A stretch of DNA of 64,000 nt from Spirochaetota bacterium (lineage in GTDB: Bacteria; Spirochaetota; UBA12135; COTS27): the NCBI GenBank assembly GCA_013426755.1, contig AP019861.1, positions 1-64,000 of the forward strand, read 5' to 3'. Below, piece after piece: positions 53,665 through 63,496 of the stretch; within the stretch, counting starts at the first letter, position 1; each line of letters opens with the position of its first letter. Made by a program: the position numbers and the translations under genes. The notes below the pieces were generated by a model, which was not told the origin of the DNA, did not search any database, and saw only the letters and a list, made by a program, of their open reading frames with translations.

Positions 53665-56121
53665 TTAAAACAAGGAAAGTTCATGGTCTTCGGTGACTGT
53701 GGATTTAGCGATAGCTTCTTCGAAGGGTGTGGTTTGAAAGAGTTTTTTTATAACGGGAGTGATTTCATTCTGCCAGTAATGGTGGTAGTCAATGGGTTTT
53801 GTGGTATGTCCGTGTGGTTCTCCGCCTGCTTCAGTAATGAGATAGTAGATGTAGATGTGTTTTTTAAATGCACTTTGATCGCGCATGAGGTCTGGTAATT
53901 TTTGAGCGGCTTCTATATGAGGTGGAAGGTGTGCTTTGGTATTATATGTTTCGGGAGCTTTTGTGAGTTTTTTTCTTTGTACTAGAAGTTCGTCGTAATT
54001 CCCGGCTAGCAGGTTGGCTTTGAAGGTTGTGATTGCATTTAATATATCATCTCCCTTAAGGTAAGCTTTGATGAAGAACGTTTCTGCTTCGTGCAGGACC
54101 TTTATTCGATAATAATCACGTGAATGGTTATTAAATTCATCGGTTTCGGTGATAGCAAAATAATTGATAGTCCTTTTTTCTTTAAGAGGCAATTCGGGCT
54201 GGTTGGGGATAAATAGCTGGGCACTGCATGCTGCGTCTATGAGGGTGGGGCTTCTGTGTATTGAGGCGAAAACTTTAGGAAGAATGGTTTCATTGGCAGT
54301 TTGCAGTAGATTTTTTACAAACGTCTTGTGTTCATTGATGATGTGAGAGGAGTGCTGAGTGGAAGTATTTTTCGCTAATGTGAGACCATTTTTTTTAAGG
54401 AGAATGATAGTAGGATCGTAATAAAGGATTTCGGCACCTAATTTTTTGAGTGCTAGCGTCAATTTTTCTACGAGATGGAGCACGTTATCGTAAAGGGCTT
54501 TTTTCAAATTAGGAAAAGCAAACCGACTACTGGGTGTGCTAAGCCCACCTATGAGTTGCTCCATAGTAAAGGTAAGGACCTTTCTATTAACGGTATCTGT
54601 GCTAGGCAACTGGTCTATGAGTTTAAGAAGGATTTCAATAGCAACAGGCATGAAATGATGTGTGGTATGAAATGATGACCCAGTTGGCGTATGGAATGCT
54701 TGCTTAGGGTTTTTTTTAGCGGCGAGCATTCCGTACGGGTCTATTTTGTAATAAAGGATTGTAAGTGGAATGAGGTCTTCTATTTTTAGTGTGGATACAG
54801 GTCCTGTTTGTAAAGATGAAATGTTTTGTCCTTCGGTTGGTTGTGGGGTGGGTGCTATTGTAGAAAAGAGGTCTATGCTGGAAATAATACGTTTTTGTTT
54901 TAGGAGTGGTAGTAGCATGTGATGAATAATCTCGGCGCTACTTCCTAGCCGTTCTAAGAGGACTCCTGTTAACAGAACGCGACTGATTTGAAATGAAATG
55001 CCTGCAAATTTTTTTATGAGCACATAGACGAGTTCGGTATCTTTCAAATTATATTCGGCGAGTTCTCGTTTATTGGTTTGAAAGAGGCGGATGATCTCTT
55101 GAATTTTTTCTTTGCCTGTTGCGGTGATTGTTTTATGACGAGTTAGAAGGATTTCTGCTGCGGTGTCTAATTTATAATTAGGCAGTGGGGGTGCTAGCGC
55201 TTTAATGATGTCCATGCCTTCTAGAAAGGCGCGGCCGGGTATTTTGATGATGATGTCGCGTGTCTTTTTTTTGTAACTGATAACTTCTTGGTCGTTAAAT
55301 CCCAATGTGAAAGGGATGTTGTGTTCTTCATATTTTTTCTGCAGAAAACTAAAATCAAAGCCTACGATATTCCAGCCCATAATGATATGAGGATTGAGTT
55401 TTTTTATCTCTAAGAGGAAGGTTTTAAGCAGTGTTTTTTCGTTTTGTAAGCTAATGACCGTGATGGGTTGAGTGTTGGGATCTTTAGCGGCTGTGAGGTT
55501 CTGTGTTGAGGTAGGAGAGTTTGGGCTATTGGAAGGGGCAACTGGTATCGTTGAGGTAGGTGGAAGATCATTGTTCGGGTCGAGCATCAGGACTTTCTGG
55601 ATGACGTCACTGTAGAGAGCAATCGAATAAAGCAGTCCATCTTCAACACCTGTTTCAATGTCAATAGAAACACTGTTTAAAGTGGGCACGAAACTTGATG
55701 GTTTAATTTTAGGGTTTTCATAGATGACTAGATTTTCATCTTCTTGTGCAGGAGGGCTTAGAAATAAAACACTTCCCTTAATAGCATGATCGATTAGGAA
55801 ATGGGTCATACTCGTCAGTTCAGATTCGAGAAATGAGACCTTAGGAAAATCGCGTTTTGCTGCTTTGAGTTGAGCGAATGAAGAGAATGTGTAGAGGTGA
55901 AGTGCTGTACCATTATAATTAAAAAATGGAGTGGTGCTTTTGCGATGATAATATTTTGGGGCTATCTCAGTTGTTGCGGGCAAGTATGCTTTAAGTAAGG
56001 CAGGCCGTTCTTTCCAGATAAAATTGCGGTTGTCTTCTAGGACGCCGAAGAACCATGTTTCGTCTTCGGTTTGCTGGAACCGTTGCAGGTATGTTTCTGC
56101 ATTGATAATAAATCCATTCAC
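53665..56121 (-). CDS. Pol II-type family-B DNA polymerase homologue with a degenerate polymerase site
   Basis: It aligns end to end with E. coli Pol II (PolB), including the final clamp-binding-like ELSLF. The 3'-5' exonuclease looks intact: Asp154 and Glu156 in SIDIETG, Asp256 in NIVGFDF, and Tyr357 with Asp361 in YNLKD. The polymerase motifs are not. Motif A (DxxSLYPSI) reads KIEDLIPLTI, so the catalytic Asp becomes Lys446. Motif B (KxxxNxxYG) reads TFTMEQLIG. Motif C (YGDTDS) reads YYDPTI, losing the second Asp. A Pro/Thr/Ser/Asn-rich insertion lies at about 185-220. Inactivated family-B polymerases are known in archaea (PolB2). I predict a nuclease or structural repair factor. Confidence 0.85.
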   Translation of the reverse strand: MNGFIINAETYLQRFQQTEDETWFFGVLEDNRNFIWKERPALLKAYLPATTEIAPKYYHRKSTTPFFNYNGTALHLYTFSSFAQLKAAKRDFPKVSFLESELTSMTHFLIDHAIKGSVLFLSPPAQEDENLVIYENPKIKPSSFVPTLNSVSIDIETGVEDGLLYSIALYSDVIQKVLMLDPNNDLPPTSTIPVAPSNSPNSPTSTQNLTAAKDPNTQPITVISLQNEKTLLKTFLLEIKKLNPHIIMGWNIVGFDFSFLQKKYEEHNIPFTLGFNDQEVISYKKKTRDIIIKIPGRAFLEGMDIIKALAPPLPNYKLDTAAEILLTRHKTITATGKEKIQEIIRLFQTNKRELAEYNLKDTELVYVLIKKFAGISFQISRVLLTGVLLERLGSSAEIIHHMLLPLLKQKRIISSIDLFSTIAPTPQPTEGQNISSLQTGPVSTLKIEDLIPLTILYYKIDPYGMLAAKKNPKQAFHTPTGSSFHTTHHFMPVAIEILLKLIDQLPSTDTVNRKVLTFTMEQLIGGLSTPSSRFAFPNLKKALYDNVLHLVEKLTLALKKLGAEILYYDPTIILLKKNGLTLAKNTSTQHSSHIINEHKTFVKNLLQTANETILPKVFASIHRSPTLIDAACSAQLFIPNQPELPLKEKRTINYFAITETDEFNNHSRDYYRIKVLHEAETFFIKAYLKGDDILNAITTFKANLLAGNYDELLVQRKKLTKAPETYNTKAHLPPHIEAAQKLPDLMRDQSAFKKHIYIYYLITEAGGEPHGHTTKPIDYHHYWQNEITPVIKKLFQTTPFEEAIAKSTVTEDHELSLF

Positions 56122-56231
56122 AGGTGATTGAAGGTACGATAATCGTTTAGAAAAAGGTTTTAGCTATCAGTATATATATACGCAATGAGTTTTCCTATGC
56201 GTACGTGGAGTGGTTTTATCAATGAGAGGTT

Positions 56232-58976
56232 TTACTTAGTTGGTTTGGTGACGAAATTGAGAATTTTTTGGGGAAGATAGACCTCTTTGACAATAGTCTG
56301 GTTGGCAAGCCATTTTTTGATATTGGGTTCTTTTTTGGCGTGGCTGATGACAGTATTTTTATTGAGGGTTGGAAGCAGAGAGAGTTTTGCGCGGATTTTC
56401 CCGTTGACTTGAACGATGAGATCACGACTAGGTTGGGTGAGATATATCTTTTGGCTCGTAGGCCACGTGTGTTCATAAAGTTTTTTAGCAAATGAGTCGA
56501 TTCCTGCAAGTTGGTTGCATAGATTCTGATATAAATGCGCGTTCAATTCTTCTGTGACGAAGGGGGCAAAAGGATTAAGCAGCGTCAGAAATGTTACAAT
56601 ATTTTCATACATGGGATGACAATCTACCTGAGTTTTAGGGGCGATCGATTGAAATTTGTTTAACGTCTCCATGAGCATGGCAATGGCGGTATTGAAGTGA
56701 AGTCTATCTATATCCAGTTCTACTTTTTGAATGGCAGGATGAAGGATTTTATTAAATTGTGTGATTGGTGAAGACATTTGCGAGGAATCCTGAGTGGAAC
56801 TAGGCTTTATAAGCGAGTTTTCTGTAGAATTCAATGCTTTAACACAGGTTATAAATTGATTGACATAGCGAACGAGTTTGAGAAGGAAGCGTTGGCATCC
56901 TTCGATGCCATTTTCATTCCATTCGAGGTTTTTTTCGGGTGGTGCTGCGAAAAGAATGAATAGTCGTACACTATCTGCTCCATAGCGGTCGACCATTTTC
57001 TCAGGAGCGATTCCATTTTTCTTGGATTTGCTCATCTTCTCAACTTTTACGATCAGCTGTCCATACGTGCGGTGATAGTGAAGATTTTTGTTCGGTGTGG
57101 GCGAGTTGTCATCTGTAATGTTAGTGATTTCTTCGGTTGGTTTGGGGGTGAAAGAAGGGTGTGGCTGGAGGTGTCCGCTAACTTCATCTGGAGTGAGATA
57201 TTTCTTTATTTTGGGGGCATAATAAGACTTTGCGGTGACCATTCCTTGGGCGAGCAAAGACGGGAAGGGTTCATCATTGGAGGTAATGCCTAAGTCGCGC
57301 AATGCTTTTTGAAAAAACCTCGCATAAAGAAGGTGTAGACAAGCATGTTCGATACCGCCAATATACTGGTCAACAGGCATCCATTTTTGGACTAATGCCT
57401 TAGCAAAAGGTTCTTTTTTATTGTGGGCGTCAATGTAGCGTAGAAAATACCATGATGAACAGGTAAATGTGTCCATAGTGTCATGTTCACGTTTGACTTG
57501 TCTGTTGTCGTTAGTTTGATAATGAGTGAATTCGGGATGGTCGGCTAGGGGGGATTTTGTCCCTGTAAAGGTGACGTTTTGCGGTAAAATGACAGGAAGA
57601 TCGGAGAGTGGGACTTTTTCAAAGGTCCCCTTTTCGTCTTTAAGCATAGGAATGGGATTGCCCCAGTAGCGTTGCCGTGAAATAAGCCAATCTTTGAGTT
57701 TGTATTGAATTTTCCTCCGTCCAAGCTTTTTTTCTTCTAGGTAAGTGGTCATTTTTTCAATAGCTAGTGCTGTTGGGATGCCTGTTAAAAATTGGCTATT
57801 GATCGTGATGCCATGTTCTGTGAAGGCTTCGCTAGGCGGCTTGTTTTTATATGTTTCAATGTTCGTATCCGCAGGACAGACGACATGTTTGATCGGAAGT
57901 TCATGTGCCTTAGCGAATGCATAGTCGCGTGCGTCTTGTCCTGGGCATCCCATGATAGCTCCTGTTCCATATTCGGCTAGGACAAAATTGGCTACGTAAA
58001 GGGGTAATTTTTCATCAGTAAGTGGATGGTCAATGAATGTTCCCGTAAAAATTCCTTTTTTAGCGTAATCACTGTGCTGATCAATATTTTTACATTCGTC
58101 AATAAATTTAATAATTGTTTCACGTTCTTTAGCGGGGAGATCAATATAAGCATGTACGGCTGGGTGATTGAATGCGATAGCCATAAATGTTGCTCCATAA
58201 AGTGTGTCGGGGCGTGTGGTAAAAATAGGAAATTCACCCTCATTTGGATACGCAGAAGGTGTCTTTTTACTTGCGATTTTGAAATATACAATGGCACCAC
58301 TACTTTTCCCGATCCAATTGCGCTGCATGGCTTTGATTTTATAAGGCCATTTGTCGAGGGTGGCTAGGGAAGTAAGCAATTCTTCAGCATAAGCAGTGAT
58401 TTTAAAGAACCATTGTTCGATCAATTTTTTTTCAATCGGTGCTCCCGATCGCCAAGCTTTACCATCAACAACCTGTTCATTAGCAAGAACTGTTTTATCG
58501 ACGGGGTCCCAATTAACCCAAGCCTTTGCGCGATAGACCAGTCCTTTGTCATATAATTTGAGAAACAACCATTGTCCCCATTTGTAATAATCTGCTGTAG
58601 CCGTGCAGACTTCATTGTTATAATCATAGGAGAGTCCTAGTGATTTGAGTTGATTGCGCATGATAGCAATGTTTTTAAACGTCCATACGGATGGAGGAAT
58701 ATTGTTTTCAATGGCGGCATTTTCAGCTGGCAATCCAAAAGCATCCCACCCAATCGGATGAAGAACGTTAAATTGTTTTAACATTTTATACCGTGCTAAT
58801 ACGTCGCCTAGCGTATAGGTTCGCACGTGTCCCATATGAAGATTCCCACTGGGATAGGGGAACATTTCTAGGCAATAGTACTTGGGTCCTGGTTTATGCG
58901 GATCGAAACGAAAGGGGTTGGTGGTTTCGTAGTGATTACGCCATTTCTCTTCAATGGTTTTAAAATCGTATTCCAT
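56232..58976 (-). CDS. leuS: Leucyl-tRNA synthetase
   Basis: Charges tRNA-Leu. Class I signatures are HMGH (47-50, in PYPSGNLHMGHVRTY) and KMSKS (647-651). The CP1 editing domain is present (FTTRPDTLYGATFMAIA with the following GTGAIMGCPGQDARD). YIGGIEHACLHLLYARF and the C-terminal domain (DLIVQVNGKIRAKL) are typical. At 914 residues it is somewhat long; Ser/Thr/Pro/Asn-rich inserts occur just before KMSKS (about 610-640) and near 705-725. It is transcribed alone, divergent from the SDR gene. Confidence 0.97.
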   Translation of the reverse strand: MEYDFKTIEEKWRNHYETTNPFRFDPHKPGPKYYCLEMFPYPSGNLHMGHVRTYTLGDVLARYKMLKQFNVLHPIGWDAFGLPAENAAIENNIPPSVWTFKNIAIMRNQLKSLGLSYDYNNEVCTATADYYKWGQWLFLKLYDKGLVYRAKAWVNWDPVDKTVLANEQVVDGKAWRSGAPIEKKLIEQWFFKITAYAEELLTSLATLDKWPYKIKAMQRNWIGKSSGAIVYFKIASKKTPSAYPNEGEFPIFTTRPDTLYGATFMAIAFNHPAVHAYIDLPAKERETIIKFIDECKNIDQHSDYAKKGIFTGTFIDHPLTDEKLPLYVANFVLAEYGTGAIMGCPGQDARDYAFAKAHELPIKHVVCPADTNIETYKNKPPSEAFTEHGITINSQFLTGIPTALAIEKMTTYLEEKKLGRRKIQYKLKDWLISRQRYWGNPIPMLKDEKGTFEKVPLSDLPVILPQNVTFTGTKSPLADHPEFTHYQTNDNRQVKREHDTMDTFTCSSWYFLRYIDAHNKKEPFAKALVQKWMPVDQYIGGIEHACLHLLYARFFQKALRDLGITSNDEPFPSLLAQGMVTAKSYYAPKIKKYLTPDEVSGHLQPHPSFTPKPTEEITNITDDNSPTPNKNLHYHRTYGQLIVKVEKMSKSKKNGIAPEKMVDRYGADSVRLFILFAAPPEKNLEWNENGIEGCQRFLLKLVRYVNQFITCVKALNSTENSLIKPSSTQDSSQMSSPITQFNKILHPAIQKVELDIDRLHFNTAIAMLMETLNKFQSIAPKTQVDCHPMYENIVTFLTLLNPFAPFVTEELNAHLYQNLCNQLAGIDSFAKKLYEHTWPTSQKIYLTQPSRDLIVQVNGKIRAKLSLLPTLNKNTVISHAKKEPNIKKWLANQTIVKEVYLPQKILNFVTKPTK

Positions 58977-59347
58977 AGCTATTTTATCAGTTTTGTACTG
59001 CCATACTCATAAATTTGGATAGGAGCATGTGTATTTAAGAATAATTGTACTTGCGACTTATCGTAACTGCGGGAAGGGGCATGGATTATGGGGGTGAAAT
59101 TATGGCAGAAGGTATTTCCGTCACATATTAAAAACTAAAAACTAAAATCGTGCTTCGTTTAAGACGTTATATAGTATATCATATTATACGTGATTTGTTT
59201 AAGTAATGATATACTTAAGATTATTATTGTAATGATCCCAATAAAAGATTTAACATATCGTGGTGGCATGTTATTAATAATGTTAGTTAAATTTTTAAGA
59301 GCAAAATATTCTTTAACCCATAAAAACTCTAGTTTGTAGACGATATT
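58977..59347. other. Gene-free divergent region leuS/SDR
   Basis: No gene was found. A small inverted repeat TTAAGTA/TACTTAA (59199-59218) sits in very AT-rich sequence. No T-box-like leader was recognised upstream of leuS. Confidence 0.3.
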
Positions 59348-60340
59348 ATGATTCAGGCAAAACGAACAATGAAAGCAACAAAAACTATGCGAGGCAGCAC
59401 AACCTCGAAACGATTAAAATCCTCATCTCCTAGAAAAATGGCTAAAAATAAAAAAAGTCTTAGCGCAAAGACTCCTTCCGCACCAAAAACTAAAACAAGA
59501 AAAATATTGAAATCTTGTGTGGTCATAACAGGTGCAAGCAGTGGTATTGGTTTAGAATTTGCAGATTACTACGTCAGTACCCAAGCAGAACACAATTGTA
59601 CGGTAGTTCTGGTAAGCAGCAATCGTAAAAAACTAGAAAAAACGAAGACGTTGTTTCTAAATAAGTATCCACAATCTAGTATTGTAATACAAGTCTTAGA
59701 CCTAAGTAAGAATTCGGCAGCTCAGTCGTTAATAGCGATGTGTGTGCAGAAGAAAATGCATCCGCGTGTTCTTATTAACAATGCTGGCATTGGTCATATC
59801 GGTAAATTCAATGCCATGTCACGTGAAGAGTTGCGTCGCCTGATGATGCTTAATATGAATACACTTACGGAGTTGACGTATTTATTTTTGGGTCAGATGA
59901 AGCGCCGTGAAGACGAGGGGCTTGTGATAAACATTGCCTCGACAGCAGCATTTCAACCTATGCCCTATTTTGCCTTATATGCGGCTACAAAGGCGTTTGT
60001 GCTTAGCTTGACGGATGCGCTTGCTGAGGAATACCGTGATGAGAATGTACGATTTTTAACGGTTTGTCCGGGCCCTGTCCGTACTAATTTCTTTGAACGG
60101 GCAATGGAAACTTCTGGTACGACTACTCCTACAGCGCGGCTTATAGATTTCTTCAGAGCGAATAAAGCACGTTCACCTGGTGATGTTGTGCAGTCTACTA
60201 TGCGGGCTGTTAAAAAAGGTACGGTAGGGATGCATGTCGATGGCAAATTCAATCGTATTTTGGTGAGTTTAACGGCGTGGGTGCCTTATCGGCTCCGTCC
60301 TAAGCTTACAGTGAAATTTTTTAAAAAGCTTATGCCGTAA
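59348..60340 (+). CDS. Short-chain dehydrogenase/reductase with a basic N-terminal tail
   Basis: A classical SDR oxidoreductase of unknown substrate. The cofactor motif TGASSGIG begins near residue 60. NNAGIGH, the catalytic Ser in NIASTAAF and the YAATKAF (Tyr-x3-Lys) motif are in order, followed by CPGPVRTNF. The domain resembles the DltE/YqjQ-like group acting on lipids or ketones. The first 55 residues are almost purely Lys/Arg/Ser/Thr and look disordered; an internal start would remove them but no better start was seen. Divergent from leuS. Confidence 0.85.
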   Translation: MIQAKRTMKATKTMRGSTTSKRLKSSSPRKMAKNKKSLSAKTPSAPKTKTRKILKSCVVITGASSGIGLEFADYYVSTQAEHNCTVVLVSSNRKKLEKTKTLFLNKYPQSSIVIQVLDLSKNSAAQSLIAMCVQKKMHPRVLINNAGIGHIGKFNAMSREELRRLMMLNMNTLTELTYLFLGQMKRREDEGLVINIASTAAFQPMPYFALYAATKAFVLSLTDALAEEYRDENVRFLTVCPGPVRTNFFERAMETSGTTTPTARLIDFFRANKARSPGDVVQSTMRAVKKGTVGMHVDGKFNRILVSLTAWVPYRLRPKLTVKFFKKLMP

Positions 60341-60538
60341 CGATTATTTTGCTAGTCGTTAGTACTGTATCGATAGCTTGGTTTGATATATTAATAAGGG
60401 GCACATATCATAATGCGCACGCATCAGAGTTTGTTATGTAGTAGCGTGGGGCGTAATGATGATAGGAACAGGCTTGCGGCTAGCAAAATTGGAAACTTAC
60501 TTGAGATTTATTTAATCAATAAGGGTTGCGTCTAGAAA

Positions 60539-60880
60539 ATGAATGTGCTTAAGCGGCTGTATCGGCATTACCTAGAAAAATGGGAAGTTCGTCCTAGTGA
60601 ATTGGGGTGGATCTGTCTTATTTTTGCTATGACGGGAATAATAACGGTATTTATTCGGTCACAGATAACGTTTTATGTGTGGGGAGATACTAGGGGGTGG
60701 GTTTATTATGTGACAATGCCAATTGTTTTTATGACGTGTTATTATGTGATACTGCTTGTTTTGGGTTGGGGAATGGGGTATAATAGAGTTTTCATTCCTA
60801 TGGTGAAGCGACCTGTTATGTTGGGGAAGAAATTGTGGTTTTATATGAAAACGTGGCGGCATATGAGTAATAAACGCTAG
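60539..60880 (+). CDS. Small membrane protein of unknown function
   Basis: A 113-residue protein with two hydrophobic segments (about 23-42 and 60-80) and basic ends. The N-terminal WEVRPSELGWICLIFAMTGI and YVTMPIVFMTCYYVILLVLGWGMGY blocks look conserved in style but I cannot name a family. The short basic C-terminus (KKLWFYMKTWRHMSNKR) suggests a cytoplasmic tail. The coding character, plausible start and membrane pattern support a real gene. It is convergent with cinA, with only 10 bp between the stop codons. Confidence 0.62.
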   Translation: MNVLKRLYRHYLEKWEVRPSELGWICLIFAMTGIITVFIRSQITFYVWGDTRGWVYYVTMPIVFMTCYYVILLVLGWGMGYNRVFIPMVKRPVMLGKKLWFYMKTWRHMSNKR

Positions 60881-60890
60881 CTAGCGGTTA

Positions 60891-62309
60891 TTACTTGCGG
60901 CTAGGTTTGAAGAGTTGTGTCTGAGCGTGCAGAAATAGACCTAAGAAAACGATACTTCTTGTAACCGTTTGGGTTTGAATTAGAGTGCGAGAGCCCTTTA
61001 AAAGCAATCGTTTTGTAAAAAATTGTTTGCTTTTGGGAAGATAAAAGCAGATATAAACTGTCCCGACCGGTTTTATTTTTGTTCCACCGCTAGGACCTGC
61101 GATTCCTGTAATACTTAGGGTGAGGTCTAGGTGAATTTTTTGTGAATAAAATTGATCAGCTAGGTTTTGTGCCATTGCTTGGGCTGTTTCGGTACTGACG
61201 GCGCCGTGGTTATCTAGCGTGGTAATGTTTAAATGGGCTATTTTAGCCTTATTGTGATAAGGTATGATGCCTGTCATGAGATATTTAGAAGCATTGGCTT
61301 TAGCGGCGAAGGCTGCGGTCAGTAATCCACCTGTACAGGATTCTGCTATGCCGATCTTCCATTTTTTAGCGATAAACTGGTCGTGAAGTTTCGTGAGGAG
61401 TGATTTTTCATTGCTATAGACAAAACTAGGTGTATTGGGAATGAGGGGTGTATGAATTTTTCTTAGTTGGGCAATAATTTTTGTGCGAGCAAAGTGGAGC
61501 AGTGCGCTGGGTGTTCTGGCGCCAGCTAGGTTTTTTACTTGGGTGGTCTTTAAGACAACGAGCAATTCTCCGTAATGAGGAAGATAGGCGCATGTTAGAT
61601 TAGGAATTTTCAGTGCATCAATAGTTGCTTCGACTCGTGTTTCAGATAAACCAATGGCTTTGAATGTCAGTTTGTGAATGGGGGGTGGGGGTGAATTTTT
61701 AAAGAAATGGCTTTTTATAAGGGGAAGTACTCTCGTTTTGCATAGCGAAATGCATTCACTGGGCACGCCTGGGAGCATGAAGAAACTTGTAGCGGGAGGT
61801 TTTTGCAGTTGGTATAAAAAAGGCGCTGTGCCTAGGTGATGTGTTTCTGCTTGAAACCCGCTTGGAATGCGCGCTTGTTTGAGGAAGCGATTAGGAAGGT
61901 TGCGACTTTGCATTATTTTGGTCAGGTGTGCAAGGTGTCCTGAGTGGATAATGATCTTACGGTTGAGCGCTTTGGCTATCGCTTCGACGCTAAGGTCGTC
62001 GCTAGTTGCGCCGAGCCCACCTGTAATGATGACAATCTGTTCTATTAGTTCTATTAGTTCTATTGGTTCTGGGGAGGCGTGTTTTTGTGTAGACGTTTTT
62101 CTACGGGCAGGTTTTTTAGTAGCGCTAGAGTTAAAAGTCCTGAGTGTTGTTACAATGCTATCAATGTCATCACGTAAGGTTAGCATGCGTGTGACGTGGA
62201 GGCGATATTGTGTGAGAATGTCTGCGAGATGGAAGGCATTTGTATTGAGCGTCCTTCCTTCAGTGAGTTCTGTACCTATGGAAATGATACAACAACAGGC
62301 GAACTTCAT
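60891..62309 (-). CDS. cinA: CinA-family protein (nicotinamide-nucleotide/ADP-ribose processing)
   Basis: Two domains. The N-terminal MoaB-like COG1058 domain begins with ISIGTELTEGRTLNTNA and has GGLGATSDDLSVEAIA; family members hydrolyse ADP-ribose. The C-terminal PncC domain deamidates nicotinamide mononucleotide and shows IGIAESCTGGLLTAAFA, GAVSTETAQAMAQN and SITGIAGPSGGTKIKPVGTVY. The length of 472 is a little above the usual 410-420, because of a Lys/Thr/Ser insertion near 64-85 and small ones elsewhere. The MBL-fold gene lies 36 bp upstream on the same strand. Confidence 0.93.
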   Translation of the reverse strand: MKFACCCIISIGTELTEGRTLNTNAFHLADILTQYRLHVTRMLTLRDDIDSIVTTLRTFNSSATKKPARRKTSTQKHASPEPIELIELIEQIVIITGGLGATSDDLSVEAIAKALNRKIIIHSGHLAHLTKIMQSRNLPNRFLKQARIPSGFQAETHHLGTAPFLYQLQKPPATSFFMLPGVPSECISLCKTRVLPLIKSHFFKNSPPPPIHKLTFKAIGLSETRVEATIDALKIPNLTCAYLPHYGELLVVLKTTQVKNLAGARTPSALLHFARTKIIAQLRKIHTPLIPNTPSFVYSNEKSLLTKLHDQFIAKKWKIGIAESCTGGLLTAAFAAKANASKYLMTGIIPYHNKAKIAHLNITTLDNHGAVSTETAQAMAQNLADQFYSQKIHLDLTLSITGIAGPSGGTKIKPVGTVYICFYLPKSKQFFTKRLLLKGSRTLIQTQTVTRSIVFLGLFLHAQTQLFKPSRK

Positions 62310-62345
62310 TTATGAAATTGATATGGAAAATGGAGGTAAACGGAT

Positions 62346-63206
62346 TTATGCGTCAAAGTAGTAGAAATGGTGCTGTTTGGCAAAGGAATGAAAGCCATAA
62401 TCACCTATTTTATCCTGGTAATTTTCCATAGTATCTCCATAGTGGCAGAGAATAGTTTTTTCTTTAATAGAACTGGGTAAACTATTGAGTTCTTCTAGAT
62501 TGGCGTGAATACCGCCTGGGAAGAATTGACAATCATGAAAAATCCATTCGATATTGAGCGTGCGTTGAAATTCATCGATGAGATTATAATCAAAGGTGGT
62601 GTCGCAAGTAAAAAGGATACGGTCATCGATAATGACACCTGTACTCCAGATGGCATCTTTCCAGGATTTGACGTTTTCTGGGAAATGACATGTGCGCGGT
62701 GTTTTTATGTTGATAGAGCCTATTTGTGCTTCCCAAGTTTCGCGTTTGAATGACTTATTGCGTTTGAGGGGAGTTAAGTTCCAGAAGTCTTCAAATTGGA
62801 GTCCTCTTCCATTGCGGTGTTCTGAATGGGAAATACCACCGCGTAATGATTCTTCCCACAGCATTTTTTTATATAATTTATTGATGTAAATATGAGGTTT
62901 TTCTTTGAGAAAATACCTATAGACGAGGGCAACTTCTTCTAAACCGCCAATGTGATCGCTATGCGAGTGCGTGATATAGTAATGTTTAATGTCTTGAAAT
63001 CCTAGGTCGAGCTGCTGCAGTGAGATCGAGCATTTAGTACCACAGTCTACTAATAAATGGTCATTGCCTTTAATGATAAGAAAATTGGTTTGATAGTATC
63101 TTTTAGCAAAAGCAGACCCCGTTCCTAAAAATAGGACAGCAAGACCGTTATCACATTGTAATTTGATAGAATTTTTTAGAGCAGGTTTTATGAGCAGATG
63201 TTTCAT
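62346..63206 (-). CDS. Metallo-beta-lactamase fold hydrolase, RNase Z-like
   Basis: A metal-dependent hydrolase of 286 residues. The zinc motif THSHSDHIGGLEE follows VLFLGTGSAFAKRYYQTNFLI and LLVDCGTKCSISLQQL, a layout shared with RNase Z and related phosphodiesterases. Further ligands are the Asp in LFTCDTTFDYNL and the His in ILCHYGD. The RNase Z exosite arm (Gly/Pro-rich) is not obvious, so tRNA processing is possible but not assured; other RNase Z-like enzymes act on cyclic nucleotides. It probably forms an operon with cinA. Confidence 0.75.
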   Translation of the reverse strand: MKHLLIKPALKNSIKLQCDNGLAVLFLGTGSAFAKRYYQTNFLIIKGNDHLLVDCGTKCSISLQQLDLGFQDIKHYYITHSHSDHIGGLEEVALVYRYFLKEKPHIYINKLYKKMLWEESLRGGISHSEHRNGRGLQFEDFWNLTPLKRNKSFKRETWEAQIGSINIKTPRTCHFPENVKSWKDAIWSTGVIIDDRILFTCDTTFDYNLIDEFQRTLNIEWIFHDCQFFPGGIHANLEELNSLPSSIKEKTILCHYGDTMENYQDKIGDYGFHSFAKQHHFYYFDA

Positions 63207-63496
63207 AATGGGAGCAATCGAACTGGCTGTACGTAGTGAAGCGGACGATGGATGTTACTATAAATATCTATTATTTTAAGTACTGTGATGACATGATGAA
63301 ATGAGGTGTTATCTATTTATAAAAATATTTTCTTAGCGGACTAAAACACGTCAATTAAGTTTCGATAGGGCGCTGCATAATCTTTAATTATTAAGCGTTA
63401 ATAAACAGTATAATAGAATCTATTAGGTTTTTTATAATGAGTGCTGCTTATTTATTAAAGCTAACTGAAGTTAACTGGAGCTAACGTTAGGCTATG
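63207..63496. other. Gene-free region between pyk and the MBL gene
   Basis: No gene was found. GCTAAC-type short repeats (AGCTAACTGAAG, GAGCTAACGTTAG, TGTTAGC) cluster at about 63459-63500, immediately after the pyk stop. They can form a weak hairpin but lack a T-run, so a terminator is not claimed. Confidence 0.3.
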
